NCBI RefSeq assembly: GCF_954871325.1
Contig: NC_088775.1
Span: 86,777,561-86,841,560 of the forward strand
Source of the DNA: Gordionus sp. m RMFG-2023
Lineage: Eukaryota > Nematomorpha > Gordioida > Chordodea > Parachordodidae
Length of the DNA: 64,000 nucleotides
Reading direction: 5' to 3'
Shown: positions 49,160-60,279 of the stretch, piece after piece
How positions within the stretch are numbered: the first letter of the stretch is position 1
Layout of the letters: the number at the start of each line of letters is the position of its first letter
The notes under the pieces: generated by a model
What the model was told of the DNA's origin: nothing
Database searches by the model: none
What the model saw: only the letters and a program-made list of their open reading frames with translations
Made by a program: the position numbers and the translations under genes

Positions 49160-49775
49160 TTGGGGGGTAAAAATTAAATTGTAAACATGGTAAATTGAGA
49201 TTTCAGTGAAGATGAACTATAGGAAAGTTTATTTTCATATAATCCTTATTTCTTAAAGTTATTTTGAAGCATGAGTAAAAATATATATTATAAACATGTC
49301 AATAGTATTTCAGCGAAGATGCATCATGGAAAAGTGACAATTGTCATAATGGTTATTTTTAAAACATTTTTGAATTTTTTTGAAGCAAATGGGTACAAAT
49401 ATAAAATTGTAAACATGATAAATTAAAATAATGAGGATGTACTATAAAAAGTGACAATTGTCATAATCGTTATTTTTCAACTTTTTAGAATTTTTTTCGA
49501 AGCAAATAAGTAAAATTATAAATTGTAAATAAGTTAAATTAAAATTTAAATAAGATTTTACCATAATAAAGTGACAATTGTCATAATGGTCATTTTTAAA
49601 TTATTTCTGAATTTTTTTAAAGCAAATGGGTAAAATCATAAATTGTAAATATGTTAATAAATGAGGATGTACCATAGAAAAGCGACAATTGTTTATATTC
49701 GTTAATTTTAAATTTTTGAAAATTTTTGTATTAAATGGGTAAAAATATAAACTGTAAACATGTTAAATTATGGAA
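49160..49775 (+). repeat. Tandem repeat of about 115 bp, six diverged units
   Basis: Units start (G/A)GGTAAAAATATAAA-TTGTAAACATG near 49165, 49272, 49390, 49510, 49628 and 49737. From the second unit on they carry AAAGTGACAATTGTCATAAT, which holds the perfect palindrome TGACAATTGTCA. Each ends in a TTTTTGAAGCAAATGG-like stretch. A hAT-like TAGTGTTGTTAATTAG end lies just upstream at 49013. Confidence 0.85.
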
Positions 49776-49779
49776 TTTA

Positions 49780-51860
49780 TAAAGTGTTCTTTATTCGTTG
49801 AATGATAAGTTATTTTATTTTTATACAAAGATTGCATTCAAGATTAAACGAAAAGATATCCGAAAAATAATAAATGTTAATTTAGATTATATCTTGCAAA
49901 TATTTGTTTAGAAGCGCACTCTTAGGTGATGGGCATAAAAAAAAGATAACAACAATCTAACCATTTTGATCGTGGTGTGAAATTTCTCATAAATGAAAAA
50001 TAGTTTTTGGCTTATAAGTTTATAGTGATAGAAAAATCTATCTAGAAATCCTTGTTCCACTTAACTATAATAATTAAATCTATAAACGCTAAACAAAAAT
50101 ACACAATTTAATCATGGTGAATTAAAAAATTATTTTTACTCACTTTTATAGTGGCAGAAAATTAATTCCAACCCAAAAATAGGGAAGATTGATACATAAA
50201 TATTCATTTTTTTTAAATAATTTAAAATTTATATAATCTAAATTTTTAAGATATTTTAAAATAACTACAAAAGTAATAAAATTATTTACAAAAATAAATA
50301 AAATACCAAAATAAAAATAGCAACTAATTTCAGATGTGTAAGAAAATTAATGTATTGCATATTTAGTTTTTGATAATAAGTTATTCCCCAAAATTTTTAA
50401 GCATTCTCACTAAATATCGATATTCTTAGATTTAACAACTTATTTAAGATTACACTTTGCTTAGATAATTAGATTCCTCCTTGTATATATTTATTTTAAT
50501 TAAAATGTGCATAAATTAGAGGTGTTCACGACACCAATCATGTTAGCATTAAATACTACGCCTGATGTTCAATTTTTTTAGCCAGATCGGCCCAATCACG
50601 TAAGGCAGAATTTTTATCATGCCCATCATTCCCAAAAAATTTACGGCTTATTTTTAAAAATGTTATGATTCTGCGTCATTTATTTCCATATTCTTATATA
50701 CTAAGAATTCACCAATCAAGTCATATTTATAAATCAAAGTCCTTATTTAAAATTTATTTTAGATCTGACAAAATTTTATTGCACTAACTATTGAAAAAAA
50801 AAAGATGAGAGATTGACAAAATTCAAAAACTTTTAATGAAAAAAATGAAATGAGCTTCTTTTTTTATTAAATTAAAAAAATGTTAAAATTTTTTGTAAAG
50901 TTTCAATAGTTTATTCATTTTTAATTAAATTTGTGAAAATTCTAATTATTCCGTTTTGAATATAGTTTTCTAAAGTATTTCCTAGGGAAACTTGTTAAAA
51001 AATGTGAAAGGAAGAAGGTCAGGTTTTTACAGATATTACTTTAAAAAAAATTCGAGTAATTCGCGCGATTTCTAATCATGCACAACACGCTCTGTGATTT
51101 TTTGGAAAAGTCCGTCACTTCCAATCACCGTTAAAAATTTAAAATTTATACTCACTTACGATGTGACCTTAGGGACATAAAGATATTCACGGCCCACGAC
51201 ATCTATCATGGACCATAAAAAAAAGGCACACCCATAGGAACATCACCTTATTAATATTAAATTGGCCCGCATACTCTTATAGATACTACAGATTCTTTAA
51301 ATTCTCCTCTTCTTCAAATCTCTTACTAGATAATTTTGAATTACATCAGTTGAACCGTAAACGTAATACGTGATAAAAGCGTTTTCGCCCTCTGGTTGTG
51401 GATACAACAGAGCTACGCTAGGTTTTCCTCAAAAATCCATCAAACTGGATAGTTAATTAAGGGGAGAAAAAAAATGAGGAGCCCTTCACACGTTTGTGGG
51501 CAAGCCGCACGTACTTGTACGCGCAACAGTCCGAGAACTGTTGCTTAAACGTCTATAGGCTAATCAACAAAAAGAAATGGGCAAAACAAAAGCCTATACC
51601 CATGAACTGCCAAAATAATTTAATTACTTTAAGGGTGGGTGGTGGCTAATTTTAAGTTTAACATCTAATGTAAGCCTTGATAGTTACTAACAAATAATTG
51701 AGAATGTGTTCATATCAATTGAGATTAGAATTTATTCATGAAAATAAGGAAAAGCTAAATGGGTTTACCACAAATTGTTTAAAATAGGTGAAAAATTCCA
51801 GTGAATAGGCAAAAACTAGTCAGTAATCGGTTTATGACTATCCAGCAACGAACACCACAC
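49780..51860. other. Gene-free AT-rich stretch
   Basis: No motif-bearing open frame was found. A less AT-rich patch near 51480-51560 (GCCGCACGTACTTGTACGCGC) could be repeat-derived but has no recognised partner. Confidence 0.45.
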
Positions 51861-51869
51861 AACAAACGG

Positions 51870-52640
51870 TTATTTTTTCCTTTTTCCAGAGAAACAAAAT
51901 ACTCTATGGAGTGATAGATAGATTATATAGCGAATAAGGTCTTTGATAATGATAAAGATATGAGAGAAAGGAAACTATGACGCAGAAATAAGAACCAGCT
52001 CCGTAAGTTTTAGGAAATGGAAAAGTAATTGTTGGCCAGGATTAACAAAAGGCATTTTGGCTTGATTGTTATATGATAGTCTATCACTCACGGAAAGACT
52101 CTACCAACAAAACATATTTACAAACCTCGCCACCCCCCTGTAGACTGGTTTCTCCATAAATGAAATAACAAGTGAACAAAGACTAAAGAAAAAACACTAA
52201 GAAAAAGCAAAACTCCAGGGCCAGATAATATCACAGCAGAAAAACCAAAAAGAAATAAATAGCACCTATAACAATATCGCTACCTATTTACCCTCATTTA
52301 ATAGAAATATGGGAGAGCGGAACTACTGCAGTGGGATGGATCAAAATTCTACCTAAGTAACTACCCAAAAAAACTAAGACCACAGAAATTTAAGGCTTAT
52401 TGAGCTATAGCCATCACATCCTATAGCATGGAAAAAAGCATATCACCCACACCAAAATACATAAGTATATACTAGCCAAGAAAAGAAAATACTGGATCCA
52501 AAAATTAATTTAGAAAAATAATCATGCAGAAAAACTAAGTACAAAACCCCCTTCTGCCTTACATTTGTGAATTATAACAGACCTATTGATAATGTTAACC
52601 ATGCAGTTTTGTCAGAAAATAAGATAAATAAAAGCTGAAG
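51870..52640 (+). pseudogene. LINE reverse transcriptase remnant
   Basis: A decayed plus-strand LINE. It reads through KLYGVIDRLYSE and EITSEQRLKKKTLRKSKTPG, then PDNITAEKPK and a YGRAELLQWDGSKFYLSNYP block. FKAYAIAITS-like and NIDNVNHAVLSEN pieces follow. This is the start of the RT domain ('KAPGPDNITAE', 'FKNYRGIAITS', 'FDNVNHAVL'). Stops are frequent. A second LINE in the opposite orientation follows directly. Confidence 0.65.
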
Positions 52641-52743
52641 TCAGTGAAGTAAGTAATTCACAGAAAAGGTGAAAGACAAAATCAAGAGGTAAAATTGAGA
52701 GATGAAGAAATTAAATAACCTGAAAAATACAGGAAAAAAAAAA

Positions 52744-54835
52744 TTATGAGAGGTTTAGGTAGTTCGATTTAATTTTTAGTAGTTTTTTTATAGATTTTTT
52801 GTTTTTATTTAGCCTTAGGAATTGCTTCAAATTTAAGTTTAGATCCATTATGTCCTTCAAGGCTCTGTAGAACCATAATGTCTTATATTTGCAATATGTT
52901 TTCCCATTAAAGGAGTATAACCAATTAATGGCATCAATAACAAGGCTATTGTTGCTATGATTTCTTAAAATATGGGCAAAGAAAGTAAGACGTTTCTTTT
53001 TTAAAGACACGTGAACCTGGGTATGGTTAGACTTCTTCCAAAGATTTTCATTTGAGATAATATTAGGGTAGAAGATTCCATTTATTATTCTAAGGCATTT
53101 ATTTACAAACGTTTGTAATTTCCTAGTTTCGGTCTTGGTAATCTCCCATGTATCACCGCCATAAAAGAGAATCGGGATGATGGTTGAGTTGAAAATACAG
53201 AGTCTTGTGAAAACGGATATCTCTCTAGCTTTCCACAGTTTAAAAAATTTATAAAAAGCCGCCCTAGCATTTTGTAAACGAATTTTTAGTTCTTCTTTAC
53301 AACTACCTTTATTGTCAATGGTTACACCTAGATATTTAAAAGATTCTACTACCTTAACCAACTTTCCCCCAACCACCAAATTATTCAGAAGAGGCGCCTG
53401 AGACGAGGGCATTATCACTGTTTTATCAAAGTTAATATCCAAGCCAACCTTAAGACTAAAGGAGTTTAATATAGCGATCAAATTTTGGGTTTCTTCCAAA
53501 CTTTTTGTTATCAAAACTATGTCGTCAGCATAAGATATCACCCTATTTTCCAAGAAAAAAGACTGACTGGAACTTAATTCTAAGAGATTCGCAGTAGCCA
53601 GCGTATCTACTATGATTTTATTCATAAGTATATTAAACCAAATCGGGGAAAGAACACATCCTTGTTTTACCCCTTTTTTTGTCCTAAAAGATGGAGAAAC
53701 CTTATTATTGATTTTTAAGGAGGCAAAAAGACTACTATAATGTGTTTTAAGGATCCTTATAATATTAGAGTCAATGCCACATTCGGTTAAAATCTTCCAA
53801 AGCGCATCATGGTTAACATTATCAAAAGCACGTTTAAAGTCGATAAAAATAAAGTAAAAAGGTAATTTATACTTCTGACATTTCTGCATTATAATCTTTA
53901 AAGCTAATATTGGTTCGTTTATATTTCTACCTGGACGGTAAGCACAAATGTATTTAGACAAAAGGTTTGGTGTAGAGGAAAGAATGCGATTTTTTAAAAG
54001 AACCATAAAAACTTTTGATGCAATAGACGTGAGAGCGATGGCTCTATAATCCTTGAATTTAGATGGATTTGGAATTTTCGGGAAGTTGCAAAAGATAGTC
54101 TTATTCCAATCCGCTGGCATCATCCCAGTCAACCATATCTTGTTAAACAAAGGCAGTAAGAACCGAGAGATCGTTAAGGGAGCTGCTTTCAGATGTTCTC
54201 CTGTAATGTTATCTGTACCCGGAGATTTATTATTCCTAAGCTTCTTAATAGCGGCCACGATTTCAACCAATTAAAAGTTTGCGTCCAATTGTCCAACATT
54301 TTGACTAGTGTATGGGATTAAGGTAGGCCTCCTAGAATCAAAGACTCCCATATAGTGGTCAAGCCATAACGCTATCTGTTCGTCGGGGTCAGTAATTAAC
54401 CTATTATTATCCAGTCTTATAGTTGGAAGTGTCTTGAACACTCTGGCTTTACAAAAATAATTTAGTTTCTTGTAGGCGTCGAAAGTTCTATTTTCCCTCA
54501 TATCCTATTTAGCAATAAAGATCCTTCTATCTCTCCTTAGGAGTCTATAAATTGAGGTCCATAAGTGACCATCGCGCTCACCTCGTAACTTGAGCTGAGC
54601 TATCATGCGAATGGTGTCATCGGATAGCCATTCCTGTCTTGGTGGAGAAATGTTGATGTTAGGGAGATGATTGCAGGCATCAAACAAGTTGTTTTTGAAA
54701 GACGCCCAACATTCTTCGACAGATTGAGACTCCGACGAGGATAAGAAAGTTGCCTCCCTATCATTTAAGAATAGATCGAGCTGTAGTTTGACTGCAGGGC
54801 GTTGCAGGTGTGTTGCATTTCTCTTTCAAACTACA
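52744..54835 (-). pseudogene. Non-LTR retrotransposon (LINE), 5'-truncated
   Basis: A 508-codon open frame (54270-52744) forms the core of the reverse transcriptase. It has NNKSPGTDNITGEHL, FKDYRAIALTS, FIDFKRAFDNVNHDAL, KKGVKQGCVLSPIWF, VISYADDIVLITKS (catalytic YADD) and SFKYLGVTID. A C-terminal thumb follows (LFYGGDTWEITKTETRKLQT). Two more open pieces upstream (54501-54271 and 54687-54505), separated by stops, hold the region between the endonuclease and the RT. The endonuclease itself is missing, so the copy is 5'-truncated. No poly-A tail is obvious at the 52744 side. CR1/L2- or RTE-like LINE groups are possible, and the clade cannot be fixed by eye. Confidence 0.85.
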
Positions 54836-54842
54836 GCTCGAT
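54775..54842. repeat. 17-bp inverted repeat at the LINE 5' junction
   Basis: ATCGAGCTGTAGTTTGA (54775-54791) is the exact reverse complement of 54826-54842, with 34 bases between. The left arm is LINE coding sequence. The right arm lies at the point where LINE similarity stops, as expected from snap-back or template switching during insertion. Confidence 0.85.
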
Positions 54843-55797
54843 TTAAAATAAATCGAAAAACAAAGATATTTAAATTATCAAACGTTTGTGGCCATTTAAA
54901 ATAATAATAATATATTGTAATTAATCCAAACCTAAATTATAATTATTAATTAATAATACTAAAACAAATAAAAATATTAAGTTAATAGAATATATTGCAA
55001 ATAATATTATATAATATAGTATTGGAATGAAATATTGATTCCATGGGAATTCGTAATATTTAATTTCAAATCATTTACTTCCACGTCAAATCGATCACGA
55101 TTCGGCCGACCCCTTTTAAAATTGTTAAAAATTTCTGGAATTATCTAGACAGGTAAAAGAGTGAGAAAGCCGTTTATTTTAGCTAGCTAGCACACCTGGT
55201 TCTCGATATAGGGGCTCAGAGGTACAAAAAAGAGCCACTAATCTGTAAAATTTTTAAAATGCTTATATCTCAAAAACTATTTATAGTAAAAAATATTATA
55301 ATATATCATTTTGTAGGTAAAGAAATTTTCTAATGAGCTAACAAAGGATAATAAATATTGGTGCCATTATAGGCTTTTAACATCCGGTTTACCTAAATTG
55401 CTTTACCTGTATTTTTAAGCAAATTAATGAGTTTGTTTTCGAATTTTTTTTATTGCTTTTTATTTATACACCATTGCTAAATATATATACAATATCAAAA
55501 CCTTGGTGACGTAATCGACTCCAAAAATTGATATATAAATAGATGGCGCTTTATGAAATTACGGATTATGGTTAAAATTTTGCTGCAAACTTATCAATAC
55601 CCAGATATTTTCACTTTTTATATTAAAAAATTTTGATCTATTAAATATACTAATTAACTGAGGAGCAGAGTGGGCATATGCCCATTAGACACTTAATAAT
55701 GTAAGAAATTTCCAATAATAAATATCTTTCATATAATTTTTTTTCATCATTTGATGAAGATAATGGTATAATTTCAGTCGTTAAAACTTTTTTTACT
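54843..55797. other. Gene-free AT-rich stretch
   Basis: No gene, repeat or element end could be supported here. Confidence 0.5.
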
Positions 55798-56235
55798 CTA
55801 GATATTTTTTCTTCGAATATTTCTTTTCACATAAGCGTTTTCTTTTAATAAGAGATTCCCCATTTGATTGTAGGGACATATTAATATTATAATAACCTCT
55901 TGATTAATTATATGAAGGGGAGAATCAATATCTACATTGCCATTTGAAGTATAAGGAATGTTTGCTAATTTTTGTCTCCATGAAGAGCATATTAACACAT
56001 CTAAATTTGGTAAATTTTTTGGGTCATCCAGGATAGATTCTTTCTTAGATTCTCACGAAATCTTTCTTAGATTCTCATGATAACATGTCTCTGTAGATTT
56101 AATGGGTTGCAACATTTTAATATTTGGTACGTCCATCTGTGATATAGAATAAAATTTTAATTGATCTACACCTAGAATACATGTTTTTGCACTCTCCAAA
56201 TCCAGATTGTTATTGGTAGACAAACGATAAAATTA
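55798..56235 (-). pseudogene. Unrecognised degraded coding stretch
   Basis: A single minus-strand frame runs for about 140 codons with one internal TGA. It contains LSTNNNLDLESAKTCILGVD, QMDVPNIKMLQPIKS, then after the stop DDPKNLPNLDVLICSSWRQK and a VDIDSPLHIINQEVIIILI block. Amino acid composition is more protein-like than in nearby AT-driven frames. I do not recognise a family. It may be an exon of a host pseudogene or a piece of a transposon. Confidence 0.35.
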
Positions 56236-56670
56236 ATCTGAACGGACAGGTTAAAATTATTTTGCAGAAAGGGAGATAACAATTTATTTTGTAAAATAAA
56301 ATAAGTCATTCGCTCTTTATAGTAGCAAATTAGAGATCTTGTAAAACATTTTAACGATAGTGGGAGGAAGGGGCAGAATTGGAAAATTTTACCACAATTT
56401 TTATAAACGTATCAATATTTTCATTTTCCTTAAATTAGCGCCATCTACTTTTTTCTTCAATTTTCTGTAAAAATGTATATTATGTATTTATAATTTTTTG
56501 GGAGGGGGAATTTTATCAAACCAATTTGAGTTTTAGGGTGAATTCACAGTAGAGAGCGACAGCGACACGACAATCACCACACGACATTAGGCGACAGAGC
56601 AGCTGATTTGTCGTAAGCGACATAGCATTCATAGTAGTAGCGACATGCATTTTTTTAATTTTATAAAAAT

Positions 56671-58066
56671 ATGGTTTCAATAACAACTTTAAAATTAATT
56701 TTATTATATCGGTACATGAAAAGAAGGAGAAAAAATAACCTGAATGTAGGAAAAGAAGAGGAAGGAGAGTTCTCAGTACTTTTCCCAAAACTTAAAAACA
56801 ATCCAGAAAAATTCTATAACTACATGAGATTAAGCAAAGTATATCATTGTTTAATTTAATTTGGAATTTTAATTTATTATTTAGAAAACCTTTTATTATA
56901 TTTTAACCCATATTAAATCAAAACTAGTGGTTAAAAAAACAAATTTTATTAAAAATCCCACATCAGTAGAAGAAAAATTGATGATCACACTAAGGTTTAT
57001 ATTATTTATTTTATTTTATATAATCAAAATTGCTTAGATATTTGGGAACAGGATGTAACTATCCAAGTTTAGCCTATTCATATAAAATGGGAATATCAAC
57101 AATTCAAAAAATAATTATTTCAACATGTACTGTAATTTTTGAAGTATTTGAAAATATCCATTTGAAACCACCAAATTTAATTGACTTCAAAATAATATCT
57201 GATCAATTTGAGAAGTCTTGGAACTTTCCAAATTGTGTTGGAGCCATTGATGGCAAACACATTGAGATGAAAAATCCTGCTAATTCTGGGAGTATATATT
57301 ACAACTATAAACAATATTTCTCCATGATACTAAAAGCATTGGTTGATGGTAAAGGTGGATTTATAGTAATTGCTGTAGGCAGTTATGGCAGTGAATCAGA
57401 TGGAGGTGTGTATTCAAATTCTTTGTTATCAAAAATGATTGAGAATGGAGACTTGGATATTCCACCACCAAAAAACCTACCAAATACAAGTATCATTCTG
57501 CCACATGTTTTTCTGGCAGATGATGCTTCCCCGTTAAAATATTATATTATGAAACCTTATAAAGGTAATGATAAAACAATTTATTTTTTTAAGATTAAAT
57601 AAGAAAAGAACAATTTAAAATTATTACATACAGAAAAAGAAAAGTAAGAAAATCAATTTTTTTTTAAATTTATAAAACTTTAAAGGTTATATTACATTTT
57701 ATTTTTACATATTTAACAGGTAAGTTGACAAATATTTAAGAAAATTATAATTATCGCCTTTCAAGGGCCAGAAGAATTGTGGAATGCACCTTTGGCATAT
57801 TGGCATCTAAATGGCGTATTCTTAATCGAGCCTTGGATACCAATGTCACCAATAGTGAAACTATTATAAAAACTTGTGCACTATTACACAACTTGGTTAT
57901 TGATAAAGAAAATATAGATCTCCGCCCTAAGGATACTCAAGATCATAAACAAAATAATTATTTCTGGAATCCTCAATCCATAAAAAACCCCTCAAAAGTT
58001 TCTAAAGATATTAGAGATGCATTTTCAGAATATTTTTATAGAAATAAATTACCTTGGCAATTATAG
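56671..58066 (+). CDS. PIF/Harbinger DDE transposase
   Basis: Cuts and inserts the transposon at TWA sites. Four exons: 56671-56838, 56885-56994, 57038-57564 and 57741-58066. All have GT-AG introns (46, 43 and 176 bp). They sum to 1131 bases, an uninterrupted 376 residues plus stop. The N-terminal helix-rich part reads EGEFSVLFPKLKNNPEKFY and EEKLMITLRYLGTGCNYPSL. The catalytic Asp residues lie in CVGAIDGKHIEMKN and VFLADDASP, and the Glu in RARRIVECTFGILASKW, after the third intron. The C-terminal ICALLHNLV-like motif is ICALL's usual relative, here KTCALLHNLVID. Length and motif order fit the DDE_Tnp_4 (HARBI1-like) family. The start is the first ATG in the exon and could lie slightly downstream. 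Confidence 0.9.
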
Positions 58067-58154
58067 CTTATATTTTAAAAATATTATTCTATTTTTTTAT
58101 ATTGATTTGTAATGATATAATAAAAAGAAAGTTTTATTTATTATATGTGTCTTA

Positions 58155-58420
58155 ATATGATTAAAATAATAGAAAACATAAATCTATACCACAAGGATAT
58201 ACAAGATCATAAACAAAATAATTATTTATGTAATCCTCAATCTATAAAAAAAACTCTCAAAAGTTTCTAAAGATATTAGAGATGCCTTTTCTAAATATTT
58301 TTAGAGAAATAAAATTATCAAGACTATTAGAGCTTAATAATATAATAAATTTCAAAAATATTACTCTATTTTTTTATGATTTGTAATAATTTAATAAAAA
58401 GAAAGTTTATTTATTATATA
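58155..58420 (+). repeat. Tandem partial duplicate of the transposase 3' end
   Basis: This repeats 57905-58145 with moderate divergence. Shared landmarks are CAAGATCATAAACAAAATAA, AATCCTCAATC and TCTAAAGATATTAGAGATGC, plus the run ending AAAGAAAGTTTATTTATTAT. It lies between the two convergent genes and has lost coding capacity. Confidence 0.85.
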
Positions 58421-58491
58421 ATATATGTCATAAATATAATTAAAATAATATAAAAGCTCTCCAATGAAATAATAACAATATATAATATTTT

Positions 58492-59370
58492 TCACTCTTC
58501 ATCAGTGTCAAAGTTTAAGAGAATATCAAAAATAATTTTAATAAGCTTCTTCTTTCCCCTTTCTGATCTTTTTTCCAAGGTTTGATCTAGCATGACATTA
58601 AGCCAAGAATTTCTAGATGATCTTATTTCTTTCATTTTTTCAATTTCAAGTATTTTCTCAAATAGATCTAGTTTAAAATAAATAAAAATATTTACAAATG
58701 TTACCTTGATCAATATTTTTTTTTTAAATTAATTTTTTGCAAGATAAATTTGATGCAATACTAGTTGATGGTGATGCTAAATATATATAGTATTTTTATA
58801 TAAAATATGATTACAATCATTCCTTAGAATTGTATCTTCACTACTTGTATCTATGTAGGGGATTTCAATGACTATATATTAATAAAATATTAACAAAATT
58901 TAGTATATTTACCATCTTCATATTGATAATTTTCATTACCACTCATTTGCTCAAACATTGCTCTTGCAATATTTGCTTCATCAATTTTAGATACTACAGG
59001 ATTTGTTTTTTTCAAATTACTGTATTGAATTCCTGGCTCTATAGTAGGAATAAGGAAAGCCATATTGTGATATAATTGCCAAGTGGGAGTTTGATTAGCC
59101 CCTGACCCACTCTTTGAAGATTTCAATTTTTTATGCTCCCTCATAAAGCAATCTCTTAAATTTTTCCATGTTGATTTAGCCATCTTCTCTACTGCAAAAG
59201 AAAAATATTTTAAATTAAACTCTTAAATTACCTGTCTCAATATTGTTTTCAGCTGATATTAATTTCCAAATTGAATTATTTTTCAAGGTATTTTTATAAC
59301 CTATACATTTTTTGTCATAAAGACAAGGATGATATCTAATGGAATTGATTAAATCTTCTTTATTGATTTT
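58492..59370 (-). pseudogene. MADF-domain companion protein of the Harbinger element
   Basis: Thought to bind transposon ends and help bring transposase to DNA or into the nucleus. Exons visible: 59370-59232 (MADF start, EDLINSIRYHPCLYDKKC), 59191-58913 (MADF end, MAKSTWKNLRDCFMREHKK, then EANIARAMFEQMSGN), 58776-58705 and 58667-58492 (C-terminal DLFEKILEIEK...TDEE). Splice phases agree across all joins. Two faults show. The third of these exons has an in-frame TAA that the copy at 4.6 kb lacks. The sequence corresponding to the ATG exon (4075 in the other copy) falls in a deletion of about 110 bp. So this copy probably cannot make the normal protein. Confidence 0.78.
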
Positions 59371-59540
59371 CTATAAAAAATTATTAATATAATATTTATT
59401 TATATTCTGATATATATTTATATAACATTTATTATTTTAATAGCATATCAAAAATTTACTATTAAAATATAGTCATTGGTAATTACATATATTTGTATTT
59501 TGTCGTGTCGCTGTCGCTCTCTACTGTGAATTCACCCTTA

Positions 59541-60279
59541 GACGTATGAACAAAATTAATTAAGTGTTATTTTATGAAGTTGGAGTAGAAAAATGAATTT
59601 GATTGGTTAAGAATTATATATTCAATTTCTATTTTTAATAATTTAGAATTTTATTTATTTGTATTTTATTTATGTTTAGTTACAAAATTTGTAGGAATAT
59701 ATATATATATGTTAATTTAATAGTAAAGGTATACAAGAATTTAATAATTCTGTTGGTATATTGATAGTTTCCTAGAAATGATACATAAGTATATTAGTAT
59801 GTTGGTAGAAGGTGGACTTTATTATATCATGTTGCAGTCAAGGTTTGTGTGGATGAAAGAAGTTTTTTAGGAGTAAGCAAAATATAATTTTTATAAAATA
59901 TGGTAAATTGCAAGGATATTTTTTCTCTAAATATTTTTTAAATAAATGATTAAATTTTGAGCATTTATTAAAAATATACCGCCCATGGACATGAAGAGAG
60001 TAAAGAGGGTCCCCGTCTATTAAAAATTAACGAATTTTTAAGGGTAAGAATTGCCGAGCCCGTCGAGTAATTTTCTAAAAAATGGCCTGATAGGCGTGCC
60101 TGTCTTTCAGATCTCAGATTCTCACACTACGTTTCTAATATCTTCTTGATATATCACATTTTTTAATAAAAACTTTATCTCCACACTGTCCATCACTCTC
60201 ACCTTAGCGACCCTAAGTACAAAACCCTTTTTTTTCAAATGTAACCCTTCCAAAAACCGGCAAAAAACGTGCCCATCAC
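59541..60279. other. Gene-free stretch with a possible exon on the minus strand
   Basis: Mostly without features. On the minus strand an open frame just inside the next element's target site reads DGHVFCRFLEGLHLKKKGFV and continues LRVAK before an AAG|GTGAGAG donor-like site near 60212. I do not recognise the protein. If it is a host exon, the hAT element at 60280 split it. Confidence 0.35.

Larger units (their letters stand above)
56536..59537 (+). mobile_element. Complete PIF/Harbinger transposon, 3002 bp
   Basis: Terminal inverted repeats of 38 bp are identical at both ends (starting GGGTGAATTCACAGTAGAG). The flanking TTA duplications lie at 56533-56535 and 59538-59540. The element carries the usual two genes, arranged tail to tail: a transposase on the plus strand and a MADF-domain companion on the minus strand. 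Identical ends, intact duplications and an open transposase frame indicate recent movement. A shorter relative lies inverted at 3904-5707. Confidence 0.95.

Noticed and set aside
48657-49935. Possible large hAT element between CACTGCCGG at 48657 and a similar block near 49914
   Set aside because: The ends do not match as inverted repeats and no target duplication was found.
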